Positions 41,506 through 50,660 of a stretch of DNA of 64,000 nt are shown here, in pieces; positions within the stretch are counted from its first letter, which is position 1, and each line of letters begins with the position of its first letter. The notes under the pieces were generated by a model. The model was not told where the DNA came from and made no database searches. It saw only the letters and a program-made list of their open reading frames with translations. The DNA is taken from the NCBI GenBank assembly GCA_035463295.1, contig DATHTK010000023.1, forward strand, positions 3,447 through 67,446, read 5' to 3'. The translations under genes were made by a program, and so were the position numbers. Source of the stretch: DATHTK01 sp035463295 (GTDB lineage Bacteria; Actinomycetota; Rubrobacteria; Rubrobacterales; Rubrobacteraceae).

Positions 41506-41700
41506 CGTTGCTTGCGCCCGTCTTTCTGCCGGGCTCGGCACGCGCGGGGGTAGCGGATTTCGGGGATCCTTGAAGTTGGACGAAGCTCTGCGTCTCATGA
41601 CCCGGATGCGCGCCGGCGAGGGAGTCGCTGCGAAGAGGGCGCAAAGACGGGGCAAGAGCGGTAGTCTACGACGAGCCGGACCGGAAGGAGCAAGGTAACC

Positions 41701-43188
41701 GTGCCGAACGAGAAGCCAGCGGATTCGAACACGAACGGCTCGTGGGGAGAACCGCTGGACCGGGCGCTCGGGCGCGCGAGCGACGCGCCCTTGCGGACCG
41801 GCAACCAGCTTACCCTGCTCCGCAACGGTCCGGAGGCCTTCGACGAGTGGCTGGAAGAGATCGGATGCGCCGAGAAGTGGGTGCACCTGGAGCTCTTCCA
41901 GTTCGAGGGCGACCGGACCGGACGTCGTTTCGCGGAGGCGATCACACAGAAGGCGCGGGAAGGCGTACGCGTGCGCGTCCTCTACGATTGGTTGGGCTCT
42001 TTCATGGTGCCGCACTCCTTCTGGCGGGAGTTGCGCCGTGCGGGGGTGGAGGTGCGCGTCGTCAACCCCCCGCAGGTAAGCTCGCCGCTGCGGGTCTTCG
42101 AGCGGGACCACCGCAAGCTCCTCACCGTGGACGGCCTCTATGCCTCCACGGGCGGGGTGAGCGTCGCCGACCTCTGGATGCAGCGGTCGCCGGAGACGGG
42201 GCTTCCCTACCGCGACACGTCGGTCGGCGTCCGCGGACCCGCGGTCGCCGACCTGGAGCGGGCCTTCGCCGGGGTGTGGGACCTCTCGGGGTCGCCGTTG
42301 CCCCGTGAGGAGCTTCCGGCGGCCTCCGAGATACCCGCTGCCGGAGACCAGGACGCGCGGGTTATAGTCCAGGAGCCCGGCAAGATGCGCGTCCTCAGGA
42401 CGCTAGAGTTGCTGACCGCCACGGTAGAGGAGAGGATGTGGATCGCCGACGCCTACTTCCTCTCGATGACGACGCTGACGCGGGGGCTCCTGTCCGCTGC
42501 CCACGATGGGGTGGACGTCCGCATCCTGGTGCCCACGCCCGCGACCAACGACCAGCCCCCGGTGGGCACCCTCTCTCGCGCGGGCTACCGCCAGCTCCTG
42601 GAGGCGGGGGTGCGGATCTTCGAGTACGGCGGCCCGATGATGCACGCCAAGACCACCGTCGCCGACGCCAGACTCTGCCGCATAGGCTCCACCAACCTCA
42701 ACTTCGCGGGCCTCGTCACGAACTGGGAGATAGACCTCCTCGCTCAGGATAGGGACTTCGGCGCCCGGATGGAATGGATGTTCGAGGAGGACCTCGACGA
42801 CGCCCGAGAGGTGATCCTGGAGTCCCGCGGCCCGGGGCGCAACCCCCGCCCGCGCCCGGAGAGCCCGGCCACGAGGCCCGAGCAGCGCGCGCAGCGCCGT
42901 CCGCGGGAGGCCGCGCCCCGCGCTCTGGCAGCGGCCACGCGCCTCGGGCGGACGGCCTTCGAGATGACGAGTAGCGAGGGCCTCAGGCGACACGAGCGGT
43001 CCGTGGTCGCGGCCGTCGCGGGCGCCGCGCTCGCCGCCGGCCTCGCCGGGGCGCGCTTCCCGAAGGTGCTGGCGTGGCCGCTTTCCGCTCTGCTCAGCCT
43101 CCTGGGCGCGACCGGCCTCTTGCACGCCGCCCGGCCCGCCGAGGAACGGCGGCCGGAGAGCCCGGAGTCGGGGACTAGAGCGAGGTAG
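41701..43188 (+). CDS. phospholipase D-like / cardiolipin synthase-type protein with a C-terminal hydrophobic tail
   Basis: 495 residues from GTG 41701 with AAGGAG at 41685-41690. Two HKD motifs, H137-R-K-L-L-T-V-D and H315-A-K-T-T-V-A-D, each in one half of the PLD fold, predict phosphatidyltransferase or phospholipase activity. In contrast to most cardiolipin synthases there are no N-terminal membrane helices; instead the last 110 residues hold a proline/arginine-rich linker and two hydrophobic segments (AVAGAALAAGLAGARFP, WPLSALLSLLGATGLL), which could anchor the enzyme. It is convergent with the metallo-hydrolase gene, 17 bases apart. Confidence 0.88.
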   Translation: MPNEKPADSNTNGSWGEPLDRALGRASDAPLRTGNQLTLLRNGPEAFDEWLEEIGCAEKWVHLELFQFEGDRTGRRFAEAITQKAREGVRVRVLYDWLGSFMVPHSFWRELRRAGVEVRVVNPPQVSSPLRVFERDHRKLLTVDGLYASTGGVSVADLWMQRSPETGLPYRDTSVGVRGPAVADLERAFAGVWDLSGSPLPREELPAASEIPAAGDQDARVIVQEPGKMRVLRTLELLTATVEERMWIADAYFLSMTTLTRGLLSAAHDGVDVRILVPTPATNDQPPVGTLSRAGYRQLLEAGVRIFEYGGPMMHAKTTVADARLCRIGSTNLNFAGLVTNWEIDLLAQDRDFGARMEWMFEEDLDDAREVILESRGPGRNPRPRPESPATRPEQRAQRRPREAAPRALAAATRLGRTAFEMTSSEGLRRHERSVVAAVAGAALAAGLAGARFPKVLAWPLSALLSLLGATGLLHAARPAEERRPESPESGTRAR

Positions 43189-43205
43189 CGGCTCGGGTAG
43201 ATGGC

Positions 43206-43976
43206 TCAGACGCCGAGCTTCAGACCGTCTTCTGCCACGACCACATCGCCCGCGTAACCACGGGCGACCTGCGAGACCAGGTCCAGGCGCTCGGCCTGCG
43301 GGCTGATGTGCGTGAGGACCACGCGCTCGACGCCGGCCTCGGAGGCGATCCTGGCGACGCCGCTCGGCGTGAGGTGTCCGGGGAACGGACGGTCGTCGGG
43401 GAAGGTGCAGTCGATCAGGAGCGTGTTCGCGCCGCGCGCGAGCTTGACGACGGACTCCGCGTACCCAGTGTCGCCGGTGTAGACGAAGGACCCGCGATCC
43501 GAGTCCAGGCGATAAGCGATGCTCTCCGGGCGGTGGTCGCTCGGAGCCCAGCTGAGACCGCACCCCGGAAGCTCCAGAGGCCCTCCGTGGTCCCGCGGTA
43601 GCTCGGAGATCTCCGCCGGGTTGCCCCCGAGCAACCACTGCCCCCAGGAGCGTGTGCCCCGGCGCCATAAACGGAGGAAAGGCTCGGGACCGCTCATGGA
43701 GAACGGTCGCGAGGAGGACGCTCTACCGCCGTCTCCAGCGGCGAACCTTCGCCGGAAGAGAAACGGGACCACGTCGATCGTATGGTCGCCGTGGAAGTGG
43801 GTGAAGAACACGCGGTCCACCCCCGAAGGGTAGATGCCGGCGCTCCTCATACCGCGGACCGCGCGGAAACCGAGGTCGAAGACGAGCGTCTCCGCTTCTG
43901 TCTCGACCACGACGCAGCTCTGCCGTCGCCGGAGACGAAGCGAGGCTGTGCCCGTGCCGATAACCGTCACATCCAC
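43206..43976 (-). CDS. metallo-beta-lactamase fold hydrolase, RNase Z-like
   Basis: 256 residues from GTG 43976. The N-terminus MDVTVIGTGTASLRLRRRQS and the metal motif THFHGDHTIDV (H60, H62, D64, H65) are typical; the pattern SDHRPESIAYRLD, YTGDTGYAESVV and LIDCTFPDD, then VVLTHISPQ, follows the ribonuclease Z/arylsulfatase-like branch. True RNase Z has an exosite arm for tRNA that is not clear here, so a small-molecule phosphodiesterase or arylsulfatase-type role is equally possible. Single minus-strand gene between plus-strand neighbours. Confidence 0.88.
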   Translation of the reverse strand: MDVTVIGTGTASLRLRRRQSCVVVETEAETLVFDLGFRAVRGMRSAGIYPSGVDRVFFTHFHGDHTIDVVPFLFRRRFAAGDGGRASSSRPFSMSGPEPFLRLWRRGTRSWGQWLLGGNPAEISELPRDHGGPLELPGCGLSWAPSDHRPESIAYRLDSDRGSFVYTGDTGYAESVVKLARGANTLLIDCTFPDDRPFPGHLTPSGVARIASEAGVERVVLTHISPQAERLDLVSQVARGYAGDVVVAEDGLKLGV

Positions 43977-44336
43977 CTCGAAAGCCTTCTCTCCTCTTCT
44001 GTACTTGCGCTACCCCGGGGCACGCCTCGGTCTCCACCCTGTGGTGTGGCTTCGGAGCAACGCCCTACGAGTACGCTAGCTTATCAGGAAGTACTCGGGA
44101 GAGCCGACGCTCGGACCGACCGGAAGGACCCGGCAGTTCCGGAACGTTCTTACGCCCCGCCGAACGACATCCACAGATCACCACCCCGCGCGAGACGAGC
44201 ACGGCCAGGATCAGGGCCGTGCTGGTGCGTCTGTAGATCCGGATCGGCGGTCATGTCCAGCTCGGATGTCACGTCGGGCTCGGCACATGCCCGACTATGT
44301 TAAGGTCCGGCTCGGTGATCTAGCCGGGAGCGAGTC

Positions 44337-44951
44337 GTGCTCGAGAACTTAGGCCAGTGGATCCAGAGCGTCATGGGGTCTCTGGGCTATCTCGGCCTTG
44401 CCCTGCTCCTGGTCCTCGAGAACCTCTTCCCGCCGATCCCCTCCGAAGTGGTCTTGCCGCTCGCCGGCTTCTTCGTCGGAAGGGGGGTTTTCTCCTTCTG
44501 GGGAGCGCTGCTCGCCGCGACGGTCGGGGCGACGTCCGGGGCGCTCGTCCTGTATGGCCTGGGCCGGAGCGGCGGGAGGGCGCTGGTGCTGCGCTATGGC
44601 AAATGGCTGCACGTGACGGCGGAGGACCTGAACCGGGCGGAGGGCTGGTTCCGGCGCTACGGCGACTGGGTGGTGCTGGGCGCCCGCCTGGTGCCCTTTG
44701 CCCGCAGCGTCGTCTCGGTGCCGGCCGGCACCTCCAGGATGCCGTTGCTCCGATTCACCATCCTCACCACCATCGGCTCCGCCGTCTGGAACACCGTTCT
44801 CATCGTGGCCGGTTATGCTCTAGGCGCCAGCTGGGAGCGGGTGAGCGGATGGGTGGGCGCCTACTCCGATGTCATCCTCGTGGCCGTGATCGCCGCGGCT
44901 ATCCTCTACCCCCCGATCAGATACCTCCGTCGCCGAATGAGAGAAGGTTAG
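44337..44951 (+). CDS. DedA-family membrane protein
   Basis: 204 residues from GTG 44337. DedA/VTT-domain signatures: LVLENLFPPIPSEVVLPLAG near the N-terminus with the conserved E and P-x-x-P-S-E, GALLAATVGATSGALVLYGLGR, and RLVPFARSVVSVPAGTSRM with the conserved R and G. Four to five hydrophobic segments. DedA proteins act as lipid carriers (undecaprenyl phosphate or phosphatidylethanolamine flippases) and support membrane homeostasis. Length is normal. Confidence 0.93.
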   Translation: MLENLGQWIQSVMGSLGYLGLALLLVLENLFPPIPSEVVLPLAGFFVGRGVFSFWGALLAATVGATSGALVLYGLGRSGGRALVLRYGKWLHVTAEDLNRAEGWFRRYGDWVVLGARLVPFARSVVSVPAGTSRMPLLRFTILTTIGSAVWNTVLIVAGYALGASWERVSGWVGAYSDVILVAVIAAAILYPPIRYLRRRMREG

Positions 44952-45313
44952 GGTGCGCTGCCCGCCTAGCATCGGCGATCCTACTGACTGGGATTCGTTC
45001 GGGGTTCGCCGGGGCTATAGTCTGAAACGGTCGTCGAATTCGTCCCCGACGCCCTGGAATAGACCCGTAACGACCTCGTCGTAGTTACGCGCGCCGTGCC
45101 GACCATGAACGCCTCCGGCTCTTGACCCGGTCTCTGGCGATAGAATTATCGAGATGGTTCCGGACGGACCGGAAGGAGAACGACAGGACCATGCAGGCGA
45201 ACAGTAAGCCCTCGACGTCCAGCTCCTCAGGCGCCTCGACCCGCGCCCGAGCGTGAGCACCGCAAGTGGGGGGGAACCGAAGAGCGAGCATGACCTGGAA
45301 AGGAGATCCGACC
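44952..45313. other. intergenic with a possible 21-residue ORF and a repeated leader
   Basis: No full gene. An ATG at 45191 with AAGGAG (45173-45178) would encode only 21 Ser-rich residues. The leader CGGACCGGAAGGAG at 45165-45178 also occurs at 41677-41690 before the phospholipase D-like gene, and TTCCGG/CCGGAA (45158-45174) can form a hairpin over it. Confidence 0.4.
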
Positions 45314-45415
45314 ATGACTGAAGAGAAGCGCACCACCCTGGAGGAGGCTCGCCGGAGGGGCGACGAGATCGGCGTGGAGTGGGCCCAGAGGCGCCGCGCT
45401 GGTGAGAGCTCCTGA
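45314..45415 (+). CDS. 33-residue ORF with an excellent ribosome binding site
   Basis: ATG 45314 with AAAGGAG at 45298-45304. The peptide begins MTEEKRTTLEEARRRGDEIG then VEWAQ, which resembles the start of small 'TLEEAR-x-x-G-(x)2-IG(I/V)-(D/E)W' proteins (DUF5661 type, about 80 residues); if so, the C-terminal part is lost. It may be a genuine micro-protein or a truncated remnant. Confidence 0.4.
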   Translation: MTEEKRTTLEEARRRGDEIGVEWAQRRRAGESS

Positions 45416-45425
45416 GCACCGGAAC

Positions 45426-45545
45426 ATGTCCGCTGAAGATTCAACCGGGTCAGCGCCGGTACTCCGGACCGAGCACTTGATCCGTAAGGTGGAGGGCCAG
45501 ACCATCGCCAGCGATCTCTCCGTCGAGGCCGGGGAGAGGTCTTGA
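45426..45545 (+). pseudogene. N-terminal stub of an ABC-transporter ATPase
   Basis: From ATG 45426, 39 residues: after a short tail come VLRTEHLIRKVEGQTIASDL and SVEAGERS, matching the first two strands of an ABC ATPase before the Walker A loop (x-L-x-x-L-(x)3-V-x-G-x-x-(I/L)-x-x-x-(L/V)-(S/D)-L-x-V-x-x-G-E). The frame stops exactly where Walker A should begin; its TGA overlaps the TTG start of the P-type ATPase (TTGA). A deletion has apparently joined the ABC start to the next gene. Confidence 0.5.
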
Positions 45546-48307
45546 ACGTGCTGTCCGCTGCCGAGGCCGCCGCCCGGAGCGCGGAAGAGCTCCTCGAGAC
45601 GCTGGAGAGCTCGGCGCAGAAAGGTCTGAGTTCCGGGGAGGCGAGGAGGAGGCTGGAAGAGCTCGGGCCGAACGTGCTCGACCGCGCCTCCGGCGAGGGG
45701 GTCTGGAAGATCCTGTGGCGCCAGGTGAACGACCCTCTGATCTGGGTGCTCCTGGCGTCGTCTGTGCTGGCGCTCTTGCTGGGAGAGACCGTGGACGCCT
45801 TCGTGGTGCTCGCGGTCGTGGTCCTCAACACCATCATCGGCTTCGTGCAAGAGTATCGAGCGAGCAAGGAGATAGAGGCGCTCGTGGACCTCGTCCCCCG
45901 GCGGGCGACCGTACTGCGCGACGGCGAGCGCGTCGCGGTCTCCGCCGACGACCTGGTCCCCGGCGACGTCGTGCTCCTTGCGGCCGGAGACCAGGTGCCG
46001 GCCGACGCGAGGGTGCTCTCCTCGAAGAGCCTCCAGGTGGACGAGTCCGCCCTGACAGGGGAATCGGTCCCGGTGGAGAAGGGCACTGAGCCCGTCGAGG
46101 ACGGCTCGGAGATAGGCGGCAGGACCGGCGTGGTCCATGGCGGGACGCTCGCCACCTACGGTAGGGGCACGGCCGTCATCTTCACGACCGGAAGCGGAAC
46201 CGAGATCGGGCGCATCTCCTCGATGCTCGGTGAGGCGACGGAGGTCGAGACGCCGCTGACACGCCAGATCTCCGTGTTCAGCAAGTGGCTGACAGTGGCA
46301 ATCGTCGTCGTGGCCGTTCTACTTTTCCCGCTGGGTCTCCTGCGCGAGTTCCCGACCGCGGACGCGCTGCTCGCCGCGATCGCGCTGGCGGTCGCCGCTA
46401 TCCCGGAGGGCCTGCCCGCGATCATCACCATAGCCCTGGCCGTCGGTGTGCGGCGCATGGCGGGACGCCGCGCCATTATCCGCCGTCTGCCCGCGGTCGA
46501 AACCCTCGGCTCCACCACCGTGATCAACACCGACAAGACCGGCACCCTCACCAGAAACGAGATGACCGTCAAGGAGCTATGGACCCCGCGCGAGGGTTCC
46601 CATGGCGAAGCCGGCGGCGCCTACGCCCTGGACGGCGCGGGCTACGACCCCGAGGGAGAGCTCCTGGATCTGGACGGCAACCCGGTGGACGAGGTTCCGG
46701 ACGACCTCGTGGAGATGGTGCGCGCCGGGCTCCTGTGCAACGACGCCACGATCAACGACGGTGAGGACGGGCGAACCGTCGCCGGCGACCCGACCGAGGG
46801 CGCGCTCATCGTCGCCGCGGAGAAGCTGGGCCTCGACGTCGGAGAGACCCGCCGCCGTTTCAGGCGCGTGGACTCGGTCCCGTTCGAGTCCGAGCGACGA
46901 TACATGGCGACGCTGAACGATACGCCCGGCGGCGAGCGCCGCGTGTACCTGAAGGGCGCCCCGGGGGTCGTTCTGGAGCGGTGCGACACCATGACCGGCG
47001 GAGCGCCGCTTGATGGTGAGGCGGTGTTGGGCGAGGTCGAGCGCATGTCCTCCGGGGGGATGCGCGTGCTGGCGCTCGCCTCGAAGCCGGCCCTCGGGCT
47101 GGACGCAGTCGAAGAGACCGGCGTACAGGACGGCTTCGTGTTCCTCGGCCTCGTGGGGATGACCGATCCGCCGCGCGAGGAGGCCATAGAGGCGATCGCC
47201 GCCTGCCACGACGCTGGGATCACGGTAAAGATGATAACCGGCGACTACGCCGGCACCGCCGCCGCCATAGGGCGTCAGGTCGGCCTGATCGGGGAGCACG
47301 AAATGGACGGCGCCATGACCGGCCGCGAGCTCGACCGGCTCTCCGATGATGAGCTGAGGGAGGCCGCCGCCCGCACGAACGTCTTCGCCCGCGTCGCCCC
47401 CGAGCACAAGATACGCCTCGTGCGCGCGTTGCAGGAAAACGGCGAGATCGCGGCGATGACCGGCGACGGGGTCAACGACGCCCCGGCCCTCAAGCAGGCC
47501 GACATAGGCGTAGCGATGGGCATAACCGGCACCGACGTCTCCAAGGAGTCGGCCGACGTCGTCCTCACCGACGACAACTTCGCCACGATCGCGGCGGCCG
47601 TGGAAGAAGGCCGCCGGGTCTACGACAACCTCCGCAAAGCCCTGGCGTTCCTCCTGCCGACGAACCTGGGGGAGGCCCTGATCATCCTGCTCGCCGTGGC
47701 GTTCTTCCCGGTGACCGCCGCGGGACAGGCGCTGCTGCCCATCCAGCCCGTGCAGATACTCTGGATCAACCTCGTCGCCGCGGTCGCCCTCGGCCTTCCC
47801 CTGGCCTTCGAGGCCAGGGAGCCCGACATAATGAGCCGGCCGCCGCTCGACCCGAAACGCCAGATCCTCGACCGTTTCCTCCTCTTCAGGACCGTGGTGG
47901 TGGGTCTGCTGATGGCCGCCGGGGCCATCGGGCTCTTTATCCTCCGCTACTTCGGTAGCGATGCCTCGAGCGGTGATCTCGGCGGCGCCCAGACGGAGGC
48001 GGTGACGACCGTGATACTGTTCCAGATCTTCTACCTCCTGGAATGCCGCTCGTTGCGCGGCTCGTCGCTCAAGATGGGGCTCTTTTCGAACCGCTGGATC
48101 TACGTTGGCATCGGGGCGATCCTCGTCCTCCAGCTCGGCTTTGTGTACCTGCCGTTCATGAACGTCCTGTTCGGGTCTGCTCCCCTCGGCCCCACCGATT
48201 GGATGTGGGCGACGCTAGCCGCTCTCGTGGTGCTGCCCGTGGTCGAGGTCGAGAAGTGGTGGCGCGAGCGCCGCTACCGGCGAAGGATCGGACGATCAGG
48301 CCCGTGA
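45542..48307 (+). CDS. P-type cation-transporting ATPase (P2 group, Ca2+-ATPase-like)
   Basis: 921 residues, start TTG 45542 (GGGGAG at 45532-45537); GTG 45548 is an alternative. Complete P-type layout: N-terminal cation-ATPase domain (GLSSGEARRRLEELGPNVL), actuator loop DESALTGESVPVEKG, helix 4 AIALAVAAIPEGLPAI with P-E-G-L as in SERCA/PMCA-type pumps, phosphorylation site INTDKTGTLTRNEMT with D331, and MTGDGVNDAPALKQADIGVAMG in the hinge. About ten membrane helices. The P-E-G-L-P motif and length point to Ca2+ or Mn2+ export, but Na+ pumps share them. Strong, intact gene; its upstream region is made of gene fragments. Confidence 0.93.
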   Translation: MNVLSAAEAAARSAEELLETLESSAQKGLSSGEARRRLEELGPNVLDRASGEGVWKILWRQVNDPLIWVLLASSVLALLLGETVDAFVVLAVVVLNTIIGFVQEYRASKEIEALVDLVPRRATVLRDGERVAVSADDLVPGDVVLLAAGDQVPADARVLSSKSLQVDESALTGESVPVEKGTEPVEDGSEIGGRTGVVHGGTLATYGRGTAVIFTTGSGTEIGRISSMLGEATEVETPLTRQISVFSKWLTVAIVVVAVLLFPLGLLREFPTADALLAAIALAVAAIPEGLPAIITIALAVGVRRMAGRRAIIRRLPAVETLGSTTVINTDKTGTLTRNEMTVKELWTPREGSHGEAGGAYALDGAGYDPEGELLDLDGNPVDEVPDDLVEMVRAGLLCNDATINDGEDGRTVAGDPTEGALIVAAEKLGLDVGETRRRFRRVDSVPFESERRYMATLNDTPGGERRVYLKGAPGVVLERCDTMTGGAPLDGEAVLGEVERMSSGGMRVLALASKPALGLDAVEETGVQDGFVFLGLVGMTDPPREEAIEAIAACHDAGITVKMITGDYAGTAAAIGRQVGLIGEHEMDGAMTGRELDRLSDDELREAAARTNVFARVAPEHKIRLVRALQENGEIAAMTGDGVNDAPALKQADIGVAMGITGTDVSKESADVVLTDDNFATIAAAVEEGRRVYDNLRKALAFLLPTNLGEALIILLAVAFFPVTAAGQALLPIQPVQILWINLVAAVALGLPLAFEAREPDIMSRPPLDPKRQILDRFLLFRTVVVGLLMAAGAIGLFILRYFGSDASSGDLGGAQTEAVTTVILFQIFYLLECRSLRGSSLKMGLFSNRWIYVGIGAILVLQLGFVYLPFMNVLFGSAPLGPTDWMWATLAALVVLPVVEVEKWWRERRYRRRIGRSGP

Positions 48308-48704
48308 AGGCGCTCCGACACGAGACCCCTTTGTTGTCTCTGGAGGGGTTCCCGCTATTTCTGATGAGGCGCTGGAGATCGAAGCGCCCGGGTACCGGCT
48401 GCCGTGAGAAGACCCCTCTCCTCTAGGAACAGAGGCTGGGGCTAGGCAATCTGGCCCGCCAACTGGCCTTCGATACGCCTGAGGAAATCCTTTGGTTGCC
48501 TCCTGAGAATACCGCAAAGTGATGAGACAGGAGTCCGACTAAGGTCCTAGGTGACGTTTCTTCTTTAGCCCGATGCCGCATCTTGTCCAAACCCCTATCC
48601 TGTATTTCGACAGGTGATCCGGGACACGTGGAGAAGCCCCCGGCCCCGCGGCTGTTACCCACAGCGGATCGCGGGGATGAGAGACACACAGGAGGAGAGA
48701 GACC
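48308..48704. other. intergenic after the P-type ATPase
   Basis: About 400 bases with no supported gene. Contains the hairpin at 48413-48441. GGAGGAGAGAG at 48690-48700 is the ribosome binding site of the next small gene. Confidence 0.4.
48413..48441 (+). terminator. hairpin downstream of the P-type ATPase
   Basis: CCCC-TCT-CCTCT, six-base loop AGGAAC, AGAGG-CT-GGGG: an inner 5-bp stem with an outer 4-bp stem separated by an asymmetric internal loop. No T-run follows. It lies about 105 bases after the stop, so its role as a terminator is uncertain. Confidence 0.3.
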
Positions 48705-48899
48705 ATGACGACGACCAGCGTTATCGACGCGACGACAGAATTGGGTTCGTACGCTCCCGGCGGAAGCGGCGAACGGACGTTGTCGCTCTTGCTCGCTACC
48801 AGAGAGGTGAGGGACAGCATCAAGCGCACCCACGAGGATGCGGCCATAGACGAGGAGGATATCCTCACGCAGGACGAGGAGGCTCTCGTCCTGGGATAG
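48705..48899 (+). CDS. small acidic hypothetical protein
   Basis: 64 residues from ATG 48705 with a strong GGAGGAG upstream. The sequence (REVRDSIKRTHEDAAIDEEDILTQ then DEEALVLG) is highly acidic at the C-terminus and lacks a membrane segment or signal peptide. Good start signals and a plausible composition indicate a real small gene, but no family is recognised. It lies immediately before the ParB-like gene and could form a pair with it. Confidence 0.5.
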   Translation: MTTTSVIDATTELGSYAPGGSGERTLSLLLATREVRDSIKRTHEDAAIDEEDILTQDEEALVLG

Positions 48900-48960
48900 T
48901 AGAGAACAGTCTTGCAGCTGGAGACGGTGGAACACGAACTTGGGAGAGGCCAAACGGCTT

Positions 48961-49509
48961 ATGATCGCTCAGATGAACGTCGAGGCGCAGGTGGAGGCCG
49001 ACTTCGACCATGCCCATAGAAGAGCTTTCATCCGGCGCGTGATAGAGGCGCTGCATAACCACACCACTGATCTGCCTGCGTTTGAGAAGCTCAGGAAGTC
49101 GCTTGGAGTTTCGAATCGAGTTGCGCTTGCTGGAATAAAGACGGTCGAGGTCGAGAAGATAGTGGGCAGTGTAGGTCGCTACAAGGACTTCGACTCCTGC
49201 TTTCTTCCGGCAAGATCGAACGTGTCGGCGCGCTGGGAGCGCGTAGACCAAGCCTTTCTCAGGGGTGATGAGCTACCGCCAGTGAGCTTGTACAAGGTGG
49301 GGAATGTTTACTTTGTAAACGACGGCAACCACAGGGTCTCGGTGGCCCGTTATCACGGCGTAGAGGAGATCGACGCCGAAGTGGTAGAGTTCGGCTCGTC
49401 AGGATCGTCCACTGCCAGGCTCTTGAATGCCTTGCCAAACTGCTCGGGCCTACTATCTCGACTCAGCGGCAAGCTCAGGTCCGCCCTCTCGCTCCACGGG
49501 CGCGAATAG
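48961..49509 (+). CDS. ParB/sulfiredoxin-fold nuclease-like protein
   Basis: 182 residues from ATG 48961 (GGGAGAGG upstream); TTG 48940 is an alternative start. The N-terminal 60 residues are helical and hydrophilic. The C-terminal part has LPPVSLYKVGNVYFVNDGNH and RVSVARYHGVEEIDAEVVEF, which is the ParB-like N-terminal domain pattern (V-x-D-G-x-H-R-x-x-A). Here Asn replaces part of the standard R-x-x-Q/G-E-R box, as in a group of stand-alone actinobacterial proteins annotated 'ParB-like' or hypothetical. Not a chromosome-partition protein by context; possibly a nucleotide-dependent regulator. Follows the small acidic protein by about 60 bases. Confidence 0.65.
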   Translation: MIAQMNVEAQVEADFDHAHRRAFIRRVIEALHNHTTDLPAFEKLRKSLGVSNRVALAGIKTVEVEKIVGSVGRYKDFDSCFLPARSNVSARWERVDQAFLRGDELPPVSLYKVGNVYFVNDGNHRVSVARYHGVEEIDAEVVEFGSSGSSTARLLNALPNCSGLLSRLSGKLRSALSLHGRE

Positions 49510-49880
49510 AATCTCCATCACATACCGGGGGACTCCGAAACCTGAGAAGGGGAACTGCTCCCTACCGGACGCCGACAATGTCCTTCACGCTGGATAAGGG
49601 GGGCACCTGACTGCGCGACGCTTGGGACATAAGGGACATCGAAAACGGCGCCAATTGGCTCGGATCTCTCAGGCTGAAGAGGTCTGGAAGTTGTTCCTGC
49701 CCCCGAGAACATGGTCGCCTGGGTACAAGCGAACCCACTAAGCGTTGGGGGCGAGAAGGGCGTGCCGAGGGCAGCGCGGCGCTGGCGCAGATCATAGTCA
49801 GAGCCATTCGAAGGAGGTTCGAAGGAAGGGCGCCGCCACAAAGAGGGCGGTCTTCACTTCATTCGATCCGTAGGGATCGC
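49510..49880. other. convergent intergenic region, no gene recognised
   Basis: About 370 bases between the ParB-like gene and the end of the ABC ATPase gene on the other strand. Minus-strand frames here look like shadows without start signals. No strong hairpin-plus-T-run was seen. Confidence 0.4.
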
Positions 49881-50660
49881 CTACGCTCGTCCGTTGCCGG
49901 TCTCGCGGGCGCGGCGGTACTCGGAGACCATGAGCTCGGTGAGCTCCTCGACGGAGGTCTCGCTCGTCGGCCTGTCGTAGCTAATGCTACCGTGCTGGAG
50001 GACGTTCACGCGGTCGCAGACCTCGAAGACGTGAGCGTAGTTGTGGACTATAAGGATGATCGAGACCTCCCCCTCGTCGCGCAGGCGTTGTATGAGGTCG
50101 AGGATCATCGCGCCCTCTTTGGCGCCCATCGCCGCCAGCGGCTCGTCGAGGAGCAGTATCTTCGCGTTCGAGTAGACGGAGCGGGCGACCGCTATCGCCT
50201 GGCGCTGGCCGCCGGAGAGCATCGCTACCGTCGTGTCGATGGAGGGGATGTTGACCCCGATCTCATCCAGGTAGCGGCGGGTCTTCTCCTTCATAGCGCG
50301 GTTGTTGAGAAGGGGGAGGGGGCGGCGTGTGATCTCGGAGTTCAGGAACATGTTGTGGTAGACGCTGAGGTCGTTGACGAGCGCGAGGTCCTGGAAGACG
50401 GTCTGGATCCCCAGGCTCTGCGCGTGTGAGACCGACTTCAGCTCGATCTCCTCGTCCTCTATAAAGATCCTGCCGGCGTCGGGCTTGTGGAAGCCGGTGA
50501 TGATCTTGATCAGGGTGGACTTCCCGGCCCCGTTGTCCCCGATGAGGCCGAGCACCTCGCCCCTGCGCAGGTGCAGGCTGACGTCGCTCAGGGCGACGTT
50601 CGGTCCGAACCGTTTGACGATGTTCTCCGCGCGCAGTACGTCCGGGGCCCCATCGTTCAC
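49881..50660 (-). CDS. ABC transporter ATP-binding protein (ribose/sugar-type, single domain)
   Basis: 259 residues from GTG 50660, overlapping the permease stop as GTGA. Walker A is GDNGAGKSTLIK, the signature motif LSGGQRQAIAVARS and Walker B KILLLDEPLAAMG. It is a single ATPase domain, like FrcA, rather than the fused double domain of RbsA/MglA. Last gene of the minus-strand regulon, after the binding protein and permease; energises sugar or sugar-acid uptake at the inner face of the membrane. Confidence 0.93.
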   Translation of the reverse strand: MNDGAPDVLRAENIVKRFGPNVALSDVSLHLRRGEVLGLIGDNGAGKSTLIKIITGFHKPDAGRIFIEDEEIELKSVSHAQSLGIQTVFQDLALVNDLSVYHNMFLNSEITRRPLPLLNNRAMKEKTRRYLDEIGVNIPSIDTTVAMLSGGQRQAIAVARSVYSNAKILLLDEPLAAMGAKEGAMILDLIQRLRDEGEVSIILIVHNYAHVFEVCDRVNVLQHGSISYDRPTSETSVEELTELMVSEYRRARETGNGRA

